Shown: positions 30,001 through 38,476 of the stretch, one piece after another
How positions within the stretch are numbered: the first letter of the stretch is position 1
Layout: every line of letters starts with the position of its first letter
Origin: Schizochytrium sp. CCTCC M209059
Lineage: Eukaryota; Sar; Bigyra; Thraustochytrida; Thraustochytriidae
DNA: 39,974 nt
Assembly (NCBI GenBank): GCA_000818945.1
Contig: KN805382.1
Span: 391,204 to 431,177, forward strand
Reading direction: 5' to 3'
Notes under the pieces: generated by a model
Told to the model about the DNA's origin: nothing
The model's database searches: none
The model's input: the letters and a program-made list of their open reading frames with translations, nothing else
Program-made: the position numbers and the translations under genes

Positions 30001-32161
30001 CCCGCTCCGTAGCCGCGTCGTCGCTGTCTTCTTCGAAATCGCCTTCAAGGCCTGACAACGCACCCATGTTTGAGCGTGGTGTCGCACGGGGCGATGGGGG
30101 TGCTTCTTCAAGCGCTGCCTCCTTTCCATCGTCATTGTTGCCTTGCAGTCCGTCGACTGGAGGGGCCGGTTTACCATCAGTGGGAGGTGGGCGAGGAAAT
30201 TCAGCGATCGCAAGAATGTCGAGCACAGTCTGCACGCCGACTGCAATCCTAGCCTCGGCGGGAAACTTTTGAACATATTCGACCATGCGCCGCATCCAGC
30301 ATCGCTGCGTCGCTTCAGGAGAACCTCCCCATGTTTGATGGTCAAAGATAACGTAAAGGAGCCCCTCGCAGCGTAGAGATATATCGACGGAGCCAACACG
30401 CAGTACAAAGTCCCAGAGAGCCTCGGTGAGCTCCTCGGAGATATACGAGCGAGGGAGATGTTGCAGAACCCAACCCAAAAGTGCAAAGCCGTGCAAGTGC
30501 GAAAAGTCCTCGCGATAGTACTCTCGCGCAAAAAGAGCCTCGTTAAGTACGCGAACAAGGTGCACAAGCACATGTGAGTCGCTTGACGTAGCTGGTGCTG
30601 TGCCGTCAGTGGCGAGAAGCTGTGCGTGTACCTTGACTTCCAGAGGGACAAGGTTTACGAGTGCAATAAGCAGAGGAAAGACACCACCTGCGCATTCGAG
30701 CGAGCAGCTAATGTCAAGATCAAAAACGACAAAAGCACTGCCCAAGCAGCGAGCATAGACTTGCATGCTTCGACTTGGCATGCCATACGAGACGCCATCG
30801 AGACTTTTTGCAAAGGACAGGCTTTGCGGCTCCACGAAAACTTCTCGGTCATGGGTCGAGGTACGACGGCCGTTGACGTGCACCGTTTCAAGTACACCGC
30901 CAACGCGCACAGCTTTCCAGCGATTTGGGGTCATTTCTTCGTCTTCGAGCGCGCCTCCAATACACGTTCGTGCATCGTAGTGGAAGACGACAATGAGATC
31001 TTCGTACTGATGCTGCTTGTGAAGTTTGAGACGTTGTTGGAATTCGTGTCGTGACACAGCGTCGTCAGCATTCTCGTCTCCGAGTGAGCGCCAGCGATTT
31101 GCACCTGAAGACGTGGACGAGGCGTCGTGCAGCGCACGAGGTGCTAGCTTGACGAGATTGAGCAAGTTTGCACGGATCTCCGCAACGGCTTCAGTGGTGA
31201 GATGACCAGCTCGCGCGAGGGAAAATTGTCTGCGAATGTAGATTTCATTGTTGTTGACTTCCATGTTTTCTGGCCCACTTGGGGATCGTGGTGACCTGTC
31301 CAGCGTTCGCTCCGAAGCGCGAGGCAGGGGCACGGCGACACGCATCCGGGACGCTCCGACAAAGAGTTCGAGAGCCTGCTGAGACGAGGCAGCTCCCTCG
31401 AAAAGAGTTGGACGCGCGAAGCGTCCACCAAGACCTTGGCCGATGAAATTCTCGGTTGCGTGCTCTTCGAGCTTGGGATAGGCGAGCTGACCTTCATGCC
31501 GAAGAACTCCGTCAATGTAGACACTGAGGATGGGCCCCACAATGTAGGGCTGTGAGTGCGCGACCGAGATGTGGATCCATTGGCGAGGCTGCAGGACGCC
31601 CGGCTCGACAGTGAAGGAAGCGCGCTGCCATCCGAGTTCACCGTGCGACCGTGTCCGCACCTCAATGGTGGATGCCTCGAGATCCACCATGCACCACGAG
31701 CCGTAACCGTGTGTGGTGAGGAATCGGTAGAGAACGCGCTGGTGATTCATGTGCTCTTTTGAGGTGGCTTCTTCGAACCAAAACCAGCCGGAAAAGGTGT
31801 AACCTCGAAGAGCGCTTAACTTGAGTGGGGGCACCGAGAGCGCGTCTTGCGAGTCCATGGAGCAGCACAGGTAGGCGTCGGGGAAAACAAAGCTTGTCTC
31901 GCCAGCACTGAATTGGCCACGACTGCTCGCAGCAAGCATCTGGGCGAGGCCATCGAGCGCTGCACAGCGGGCTTTCTCGTTCGGTTCCTGTACAACAAAT
32001 TCCATTAGAGCACCGATGCCTTGGGGCGAGGCCTTGGCGCTCGAGATGCGCAGCGCTGCATCTTCGCTGGGAATACGGCCGTCTCGTACCTGCTCGAGGA
32101 CGTTGGCCAGCTCGCACACGCTCTCTTGCGCGTCCTGTTCTTGTGCAGTGGAGGATGCCAT
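22511..32161 (-). CDS. Giant BEACH-domain protein (LRBA/NBEA/Lvs type) with a discoidin-like domain, 3216 aa
   Basis: BEACH proteins are large cytosolic scaffolds for vesicle fusion/fission, endolysosomal traffic and autophagy. Domains in order: ConA-like lectin/glucanase fold (about 110-235, with YTFSGWFWFEE and ILSVYIDGVLRHEGQ); a long helical-repeat-like region; an F5/8C (discoidin)-like domain (about 1348-1525, with DTKWVDVA, DPSGWTLFGRNS and GGWTVLDRRSEVRF); a poly-Ser tract (about 1690-1707); a charged disordered stretch (about 1930-2200); PH-BEACH (about 2225-2380); BEACH (about 2415-2700, with ISNFEYLVRLNIFAGRS, YPVFPW and FHYGSHYS); and WD40 repeats (about 2835-3200). There is no C-terminal FYVE domain, unlike WDFY3. 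I chose the ATG at 32161 (MASSTAQEQD); the frame is open to 32428, but that part is basic and low-complexity. Nearly 9.7 kb without an intron is striking for such a gene. Confidence 0.92.
27041..27089 (-). repeat. (AGC)16 trinucleotide tract coding poly-Ser in the BEACH protein
   Basis: About 16 pure GCT/AGC units within the reading frame, read as Ser on the coding strand and flanked by further Ser/Asn codons. It belongs to the CAG/CTG class of slippage-prone repeats. Confidence 0.92.
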
Positions 32162-32928
32162 CTTTTTCCGAGGGCCAGGTTTTTGTATGGGCAGATCGAG
32201 TCGACTTGGTCGCCAGGAACCTTGCGCTTGTTCCGGGCGGGGCGAAGGAAGGTGGCGGTGGCGGCCACGACGAGAGAGCCGCAGGCCGTCCTGCGCCCCT
32301 CCTCGCCAGCGCTGGTTTTTTTCTTTGCGAGCTTTCGCACGCACGCGCAGCGCGCGAAGTGGCGTTGAACTGATTTTGGATTTTTTTTCCTTTTTCCTTG
32401 TGCCTCGATTTATTTGGGGGCCAAACAAAAGCAGAGAGACTGACTGTGAGCTGAGATGCTATGCAATGCAATGCGACTCGGTCGGATGGTGAGTCGCAAG
32501 CACAATCGGTTCGTTATGATGCAATTGGTTTGGACTTGGAGGAGCTACTTTTCCTCGTAGACGGCGGCCTTTTCCTTTGCTAGGGATAGTTAAAAAATTT
32601 GGAGTCATTGGCGGAGAACTTTTGGGTCGGGATAGGGTCGGGATAGCTGGTCGCGCCCACCACCAACACCCGCAGCCACATCATCAGCATTTCTTTTGAC
32701 AATTTGTACTAAGCTCAAGAAAGAACGAGGAGACTTGTTTGTCCAAGAGAGTCTCATCGCACCGTAGACCGCATCACAAAAGTTGGAGATTGCCTGAAAG
32801 GTTTACAGAAAAAGTAAATCAAAAGACACCTTGGGGGGAAGACGACGAAAGCATGTGAAAGAGCCTGTTCGCAGTAGCAGAAGGCTTATGCATGGTAAGT
32901 TCTTCTTCAGCAATAGACTACGCGAGAC
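32162..32928. promoter_or_regulatory. Promoter region of the BEACH gene and 3' flank of the coiled-coil gene
   Basis: Both flanking genes lie on the minus strand. The 270 bp next to the BEACH start are GC-rich and open in frame but low-complexity. The remainder is ordinary, with a tandem GGGTCGGGATA pair near 32625-32650 and short ATGCA units near 32456-32470. No gene seen. Confidence 0.5.
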
Positions 32929-33732
32929 TTAGTCGAGTAGATTGATGCCAGCGAAAGGCGCAAGAAGAGCGTCGTAGGCTTTGGCTTGAGGGTCCTCGGA
33001 TTTCTCGCCATCATCGTTTTCGTCATCATCGAGACCGTGCAAGGGTCTTCTAGGGCGCTGACGACCTCGTCGATACCGACTTGGCATCTCTTTTTCCATA
33101 TTCCCTTTTTCATTGTCCCGTGAGCGAGATAATTCAAGCTGCAATGCAGCAATATTGGAGCGCAAGCGACGTTTTTCGTCGTCGAGTCTCTCTCGCCGAG
33201 CGCGCTCACGACGCTCGCGGGCCTCAGCTTTTGCAAGCGCCTTGTCTTCCTTTGTGCGACGATGCACCTCACGGAGATGAGCTATTTTGGCATCATTGGC
33301 ATTGACAACCTCGCGTAGTTTGTGGAGACTCTCGTTCGTCTCGGCAAGCTTGCGCTGGGTCTCGTGCGTTTGCGAGAACGCATTTTCCTTTTCGGCGAGA
33401 CGAGTCTCGTCATCATGGACGTTTTCTAGCTCAGCGACGAGGTCCACAAAGTCTTTGAGATGAATGCGGGCGGCTTGGTCGGGGTCGAGCTGCTTCCATG
33501 TTTCCTGCAAGGCGGAGAGATCGCGCTCTTTCGACACGAGGGTTTCCTCCGCCTTGGCATTGAGCTTTTGTAGCGCAGAGACCTTTTCCTCGTACTCGCG
33601 CACGAGCGCCTGGAGCTCCTCATCGTCAAGCAGCAGCGCACGGTCCGCCTGCGCTCCCGCCGGCGTCCGCGCCAAGAGGTGGCTCGTCGCGCGCCCGCTC
33701 TCGCCCTCGTTGGTCGCCATGCTCGCCTCCAT
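32929..33732 (-). CDS. Coiled-coil protein of unknown function, 267 aa
   Basis: I do not recognise a family. The protein is almost entirely predicted helix: heptad-rich stretches start at DDEELQALVREYEEKVSALQ and continue through LRREVVNAN-like and RERRERARRERLDDEKRRL segments. A central patch, IHLKDFVDLVAELENVHDDE, may be a conserved non-coil element. The C-terminal 60 residues switch to a basic (RYRRGRQRPRRP), then acidic, then hydrophobic tail ending in PFAGINLLD. The start is MEASMATNEG at 33732; a second ATG at 33720 is equally possible. The frame extends to 33990, but that part is Arg/Pro/Ala repeats made by a (GGCTC)n tract. It is divergent from the TBCC/EF-hand gene with a shared 0.4-kb promoter, so a cytoskeletal or ciliary role is a guess from context only. 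Confidence 0.75.
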   Translation of the reverse strand: MEASMATNEGESGRATSHLLARTPAGAQADRALLLDDEELQALVREYEEKVSALQKLNAKAEETLVSKERDLSALQETWKQLDPDQAARIHLKDFVDLVAELENVHDDETRLAEKENAFSQTHETQRKLAETNESLHKLREVVNANDAKIAHLREVHRRTKEDKALAKAEARERRERARRERLDDEKRRLRSNIAALQLELSRSRDNEKGNMEKEMPSRYRRGRQRPRRPLHGLDDDENDDGEKSEDPQAKAYDALLAPFAGINLLD

Positions 33733-33842
33733 TCTCGCGCCCCGAGGCAGGCTGGCTGGCCGGCGGCGGCTGGTCCTCGCCTCAGCGTCGACGGCGCGGA
33801 GATTCTGCGCGAGCGGCCGTGGCCATCGCGCGCCGGCGCCGG

Positions 33843-33876
33843 GCTTGGCTCGGCTCGGCTCGGCTCGGCTCGGCTT
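33843..33876. repeat. (GGCTC)n pentanucleotide repeat
   Basis: About six units, the last slightly degenerate, in the likely 5' UTR of the coiled-coil gene. It produces the artificial Ser-Arg-Ala-Glu-Pro repeats in the extended frame. Confidence 0.85.
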
Positions 33877-33964
33877 TGCTCGCGGTTGGGCTGGGCTGGG
33901 AGTGCTCGCGCGATGGGTCTTGTCTCTCTCTTGCCTCTCTCTGTAAGTGTCTGCGCGGCGGTTT

Positions 33965-33972
33965 TTTCCCGC
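33965..33972 (+). promoter_or_regulatory. E2F/DP-like site TTTCCCGC
   Basis: Exact E2F consensus within a T6CCCGCGGCGG context, about 170 bp upstream of the TBCC/EF-hand ATG and 230 bp from the coiled-coil ATG. Function inferred. Confidence 0.45.
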
Positions 33973-33987
33973 GGCGGCGGCATTCTT

Positions 33988-34056
33988 CACTTGCGGCGGG
34001 ATTCTCGACTTGCGGCGGCCGCCGGCGCAAGTTGAGCAAAGGCGGCCGCAAGTGCG
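33988..34056. promoter_or_regulatory. Cluster of four CGCAAGT elements (two inverted, two direct)
   Basis: CACTTGCGGCGG at 33988, GACTTGCGGCGG at 34007, GCGCAAGT at 34025 and GGCCGCAAGTGCG at 34044. They lie symmetrically between the two divergent genes. Confidence 0.5.
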
Positions 34057-34144
34057 CGGCGGCGCGTGCGGGATAGGGCGGCGGCAAACGCAGGCGAGCT
34101 AGCTAACCAACGTCGAGCAGAGCGGCAACGCGAGGGCGAGCGCG

Positions 34145-37100
34145 ATGGGGAGCGAGGGCGCGCGCGTGAGCGGGCTCGCGGGCAAGAGCGTGGTGCTGGG
34201 CGCCGGCGAGGTCAGCGGCGGGGCGCTGACGCTCTGCGAGCTGTCGAACTGCGAGATCGTGGTGCTCGACTATGCGGGCCAGGTGACCGCGGAGCGCCTG
34301 GTGAACTGTCGGGTCTTGGTCGCGGCGTGCGCGGGGAGCTGCATGCTACGAGGATGCCGTGGAAGCGTGTTCACGATGGCGACCAAGCAGTGCCGTGTTC
34401 TGGACTCGCACGACTGCACGCTCTTTCTTGACATTCAGGGAGATCCGGTCATTGAGAAAAGCTCGGCCATGTACTTTGGCGCCCACAATGCCTCGCACCC
34501 TGTGCTCGCGTCCTTGTACAAGCGTGGGGGGATTCATATCGACGGGGAAGGTAGTTGGTCGTCTGTCTTTGATTTCTCAGCCGATGAGGCCAAAGGAGGC
34601 CAAAGGAATTGGAATATAATTGAGGCCGGGCAGCCTCTCATCGACGTTCGCACGGGAGGATTGTCGCCATTAGGCGTGTACAAGTTAAGGCTAGTATTTT
34701 GGCGTTTTGACACGGATCGCGACGGCGGCTTATCGTTCTCCGAGGTGAATTCGTTTCAAAATGCAATTGGGTCCGACGAGGTCCTGCAGGATGCGGCGTC
34801 GATGCGGGACAATTTTGCAAAGGTTGGCCTCGGACTCGATCACCGTGGTCATCTTCCGTTCGCAAGTTTCTTGGAGCTTTACCAGCTTCAGGGCGAGGAC
34901 GACCTCCTGACGGATCTTGCAAAACTTGGCATGGAGCGTCTCGACGTGACACCATTTGACCTTGAACCCTATGTGCTCGACTTTTTCGATGGCGATGACG
35001 AAGAGGACGAAGAGGAGGAGGAAGAGGACTACGATGACGATGCCTTTGACGTCGACAATGGAACAATGGAGGACAGTCTGCGACATTTTGGAAACCTTTT
35101 GGCTGCGAAGCCTGGTGGTGCTGACGCTGAGTTTGACCTCGACCTGGCCTTTGAGGGGGATGCGAACGATCTCGAGGCAGGAGCAAAGCTTGGCGAACAA
35201 GGGACGAGCGCCGTTCCTACGCGAAGGCCACCTCCGCTGCCCCGGTCCTTTGTGAGTTCTCAGGAAGAGGAGTCTGAGGAACGAGCAGCATTGGGTGATG
35301 AAGAGATCGCCGAGAAGAAACAAAAAAAGACGAAGAAGAAAAAAAGGAAGGGCGAAAGAAAGGGCAAGTCCTCCTTTTCGGTTTCAGAGGCGATGCGCGG
35401 TCCTTCACATGTGCAAGTTGTCGAATTTGACACAAATGAAACGTACGGAGACGATCGCTTTGAGGAAGAGCGGGATGAAGAAGAAGAAGAAGGAGGGGAA
35501 CACGGCCAAGTGTACATGGAGCATGAAGAGGAACTGGAGGACTGGGACGTTCTTCGATGTGCCTCGAATTTGTGCATCGAGGCTCACCATCGTGGCGTCG
35601 ATCTGCAGAAATGGTTTGCGAACTACGACGTGGAAAAACGGACGAGCCTGCACCATTCAGTGTTCGAGACGGCGTTTTCAGCCTTGCTACTCGGGCTTTG
35701 TGCTGGCTCTTCAGAAGCCTTTGTGAGTGATGTCGAGCGTCTCCTGGACCCGCACAATTTGCACGAACTGTGTGCTCTTCTCGTTGACCACCGAGACGCA
35801 GCCTTTGTGCGGTACATGCCGTTGGTGTTAAAGTCAAAGGCACGGAGCCCGCGACGCGGCGGGGACGCCGCAGAAGCATCGTTTCTTTCACATCCGCTTT
35901 TCGCAGAGGTTGGCGGATCGGTAGAGTCCTTTTTGCGCGAGCGCTTCCGCGCAGAAGGCGAACGGGTCCAGCATGGATCGCAAACAGTATTCGAGCGCAT
36001 TCGCGACGCGATCCAGGCGTGGAAATGGAGCGTTGGAGGTCGACTGCCCACGCAGCAGGGTATCTCGGTATGGAGCGCGCAGCGCGAGTGCATTTCCGAA
36101 CGCAACTTGCGCAATGCCTTTCGCGCGAGTCTCCAAGTCGACTTTCGTCCGGCGCAGCTGCGGGTGTTTGGCGAGATGATTCGCACGAGCGTTGAGTCAG
36201 ATGTCGAGGCGCACGCTCGTGCTGCGCAGGAGGCAGAGCAAGAGGAAGCATCTATTGCAGGACAGCAAGTGACGATTGCAGCACTGCTGCGGTGGCTGGG
36301 CACCTTGCGATTGTCGCGCGCGATCCGACGAGAGGCATGGCTGCACTCGAAGCGCGCTGGGGCGCGTCAGGCGGATCAGGGCAATATGGAGCTCTTGAAC
36401 AGAGCGCTCGCGGGTGAATCAGACGCCATGCAGACGCTGGAGCGTGATCCGGAGCTTTTGGAACGTCTATTGAGCCAGCGACAAATTGTCCCGCATGAAG
36501 CCATTCCTGGCGAGGCCCGTGGACGCGCGCAGGACTGGGTGCAAAGTCCCGAGGGCCAAGCAGCTGTTCGAAAGCGCGCGCTGCGAGTGAAAATTACCGA
36601 AGCACAGGCCGCTGTGCTTGAGGAGGCGACCGCGCGGGAGACGCAAGCTTTGGAATCTGAGGTAGGCCCGCGCGTGGCGCTCTTTCAAGAGTACTGCCGC
36701 GCGTGCTTTCAAGGAACTGCAAGTGGAAGTTTCGATGGATGGATTGCTCAGCGCGAAGAATCCCGCGCGAAGAAGCGGCGCGCCCTGCACCGATGGGAGC
36801 GCGCCAAAAAGCAGGAGCATCAATTCGTTCAAGCGGACGGTGACTACGTTATTGTCGCTTCTGCACTTTTCGACAAGGTGCGGGGTCTCGTGGGCCGTAC
36901 CTTTGACCATCAGCGTGATGCGACGAGGGGCTACAGCGTGTGTCGCAGCTCGCGGTATGCCGGTCTCGATGCGGACAAGACCATCGCGGCCTTTGTTAAG
37001 CGTAAAACGGAGGCGCTTGTGGCTGAGGCAGGGGCGCGGGGTGTGGAAGCGCTTTCGCGGGCAACGGCGACAGCAAGCGCGGGGGACGTGCTTGTTTCGT

Positions 37101-37903
37101 ATGACGAGTTTCGCGAGGCTTTCGGAGCTCTGTTGAATTCGCTGACGGCAGATCCTCGGACGCGGGACGAGGCTCTATTACTGCTGTCTCCCTCTGCTGC
37201 GGCCCAGGATCGCACAGAAGAATATTTGCTCTCGAAGCGCGGCAAGGAAGACATGGAAGGGGCCAAGGATAAGTCACAAGTGCGGCAGGCGCTGAAACGC
37301 AAGTTCGAGGAGGAGATATTGCGTGCATCGGGGTTCCAGCCCCGCAGCGAGGCCAAGAATCAACTGGAGGCGGCACGTGACGAGCGACGTGCGCGTGCTG
37401 ACGCAAACTTTCGTCAATGGGCGCGCAACAAGGCCAAGGCAAAACGGCGCGCCGCAAAAGAGGCCAAGGCCAAGGTTGCGGAAGAGGAGGCTCTTCGGAA
37501 GGAGCGCAGAGCCAAGAGCCGCCGTGCATATCGACAATGGAAGACCGCTGCAAGCCAAGGCAAGTATCCTGCGTACGCCCCAGCGGCCAGTCTCGGTGGT
37601 GCTGGTGCGGTCTCCTCGGCATCGTCTCCTTCTCGAAGAAAGGTGGCCAACACGGCGACAGGAAGCAAGGTGAAGAGAACAAAGAAGCCCGCGACGAAGA
37701 CGGCAACGACGACGTCTGCGAGAGCGGGGCCAGCCTCGTCTGGCGTGGCGCCGAAAGGCGCACTGAAGCTTCGTCCACGGACTCGTGTGGAGGAGCGTCC
37801 ACCTTGGGTTTCGTCATCAGGTGGGCCTGGCGATGACGAGGTGCAGGAAAATGTCGCCATGACTGTACCCACGGCACGTACGGGGCCTGGTCTGATGATG
37901 TGA
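34145..37903 (+). CDS. RP2-like TBCC-domain protein with EF-hand and long charged coiled-coil tail, 1252 aa
   Basis: Residues about 10-165 form a TBCC (tubulin cofactor C/RP2) beta-helix: alternating Cys-containing strands with SNCEIVVLDYAGQVTAERLV, MLRGCRGSVFTMATKQCR and DPVIEKSSAMYFGA. RP2 is the GAP for ciliary ARL3; Arg72 sits where the RP2 arginine finger is expected, so GAP activity is plausible but inferred. Next is a perfect EF-hand loop at 189-200 (DTDRDGGLSFSE), which should bind Ca2+, followed by degenerate EF-like segments (for example YDVEKRTSLHHSVF). An acidic block (about 281-300), a Lys-rich block (about 395-415), helical and coiled-coil regions, and a basic tail with paired FRQWARNKAKAKRR and YRQWKTA elements (about 1090-1135) follow. 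The Gly2 start (MGSEGA) is a weak myristoylation candidate. Single exon, standing divergent from a coiled-coil gene. Confidence 0.85.
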   Translation: MGSEGARVSGLAGKSVVLGAGEVSGGALTLCELSNCEIVVLDYAGQVTAERLVNCRVLVAACAGSCMLRGCRGSVFTMATKQCRVLDSHDCTLFLDIQGDPVIEKSSAMYFGAHNASHPVLASLYKRGGIHIDGEGSWSSVFDFSADEAKGGQRNWNIIEAGQPLIDVRTGGLSPLGVYKLRLVFWRFDTDRDGGLSFSEVNSFQNAIGSDEVLQDAASMRDNFAKVGLGLDHRGHLPFASFLELYQLQGEDDLLTDLAKLGMERLDVTPFDLEPYVLDFFDGDDEEDEEEEEEDYDDDAFDVDNGTMEDSLRHFGNLLAAKPGGADAEFDLDLAFEGDANDLEAGAKLGEQGTSAVPTRRPPPLPRSFVSSQEEESEERAALGDEEIAEKKQKKTKKKKRKGERKGKSSFSVSEAMRGPSHVQVVEFDTNETYGDDRFEEERDEEEEEGGEHGQVYMEHEEELEDWDVLRCASNLCIEAHHRGVDLQKWFANYDVEKRTSLHHSVFETAFSALLLGLCAGSSEAFVSDVERLLDPHNLHELCALLVDHRDAAFVRYMPLVLKSKARSPRRGGDAAEASFLSHPLFAEVGGSVESFLRERFRAEGERVQHGSQTVFERIRDAIQAWKWSVGGRLPTQQGISVWSAQRECISERNLRNAFRASLQVDFRPAQLRVFGEMIRTSVESDVEAHARAAQEAEQEEASIAGQQVTIAALLRWLGTLRLSRAIRREAWLHSKRAGARQADQGNMELLNRALAGESDAMQTLERDPELLERLLSQRQIVPHEAIPGEARGRAQDWVQSPEGQAAVRKRALRVKITEAQAAVLEEATARETQALESEVGPRVALFQEYCRACFQGTASGSFDGWIAQREESRAKKRRALHRWERAKKQEHQFVQADGDYVIVASALFDKVRGLVGRTFDHQRDATRGYSVCRSSRYAGLDADKTIAAFVKRKTEALVAEAGARGVEALSRATATASAGDVLVSYDEFREAFGALLNSLTADPRTRDEALLLLSPSAAAQDRTEEYLLSKRGKEDMEGAKDKSQVRQALKRKFEEEILRASGFQPRSEAKNQLEAARDERRARADANFRQWARNKAKAKRRAAKEAKAKVAEEEALRKERRAKSRRAYRQWKTAASQGKYPAYAPAASLGGAGAVSSASSPSRRKVANTATGSKVKRTKKPATKTATTTSARAGPASSGVAPKGALKLRPRTRVEERPPWVSSSGGPGDDEVQENVAMTVPTARTGPGLMM

Positions 37904-38106
37904 ACATCGATTAGATCGATCTAGAGACTATGACGCAAGGTTTGGCTTGGACATTTTTTTTCTTGGATTTCTGACCTTTTGCGTAGAGCTCTTTGCAAGG
38001 GATCTGACCTAGTACTTGGAGGCTGGCTACCCACCGCCCGCCAGCCGGTGGAAGGTCGATCCTCACTTGAGACAGACAAGGGGCAAAGCCCAAAATGAAG
38101 ATGTGT

Positions 38107-38130
38107 GCAAGCATTGCATGCATTGCTTGC
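38107..38130. other. 24-bp near-perfect palindrome
   Basis: GCAAGCA and TGCTTGC arms flank a TTGCATGCAT centre; only two symmetrical positions mismatch. About 200 bp past the TBCC stop. Confidence 0.65.
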
Positions 38131-38326
38131 ATCTTCTTTTCGAAGGAATGGACGTGTCGTGTCGTCAACAAGGATGGAAACATAGAGGCAAAGAGAAGCA
38201 AAGAAGAGCCACGTAAAAGGTCTACGTTTTACACAAAAGGATTTTCGTTTTGGTGAAGAAAAGGGTCGATTGCCTGTCGGTGGTCTAGTTGTGTCGCCAG
38301 TGAAGTGATGGGCAAAGCTGGCACAA

Positions 38327-38352
38327 TTTTTTTTGGGGGGGGGGGGGGGGGG
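38327..38352. repeat. T8-G18 homopolymer block
   Basis: Eight T followed by eighteen G. The exact G count is likely to be uncertain in sequencing. Confidence 0.85.
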
Positions 38353-38476
38353 ATGTTAGGAGATGGAGAAGAGTTTTTATGGTGCGGCACGCGCGCAGAG
38401 ACGAGGGCCGCAACAGCTGCTGGAAAAGATTGACAAGGTGCAGGTGCTATAGGAACTGTGGCAAGACAGCGCGCGC

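Larger units (their letters stand above)
33733..34144. promoter_or_regulatory. Compact divergent promoter (coiled-coil and TBCC/EF-hand genes)
   Basis: Its 412 bp separate two divergent ATGs. It contains a (GGCTC)n pentanucleotide tract (33843-33876), a perfect E2F-like TTTCCCGC (33965-33972), and four copies of a CGCAAGT element: two inverted (33988-33999 and 34007-34018) and two forward (34025-34032 and 34044-34056). The same element occurs in the Sua5/HMG divergent region. No TATA box seen. Confidence 0.6.
37904..38476. other. Intergenic region between convergent TBCC/EF-hand and methyltransferase genes
   Basis: No gene visible. It contains a GATC-rich patch just after the TBCC stop, a small CCACCG/CGGTGG inverted repeat near 38032-38052, a near-palindrome at 38107-38130, and a T8-G18 homopolymer block at 38327-38352. 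Confidence 0.5.

Noticed and set aside
32162..32428. 89-residue N-terminal extension of the BEACH protein
   Set aside because: Basic low-complexity sequence in a GC-rich promoter-like stretch; the ATG at 32161 precedes the first normal-looking helical sequence.
35217..36251. 344-residue minus-strand open frame inside the TBCC/EF-hand gene
   Set aside because: Antisense shadow with no recognisable domain; the plus frame has continuous domain content.
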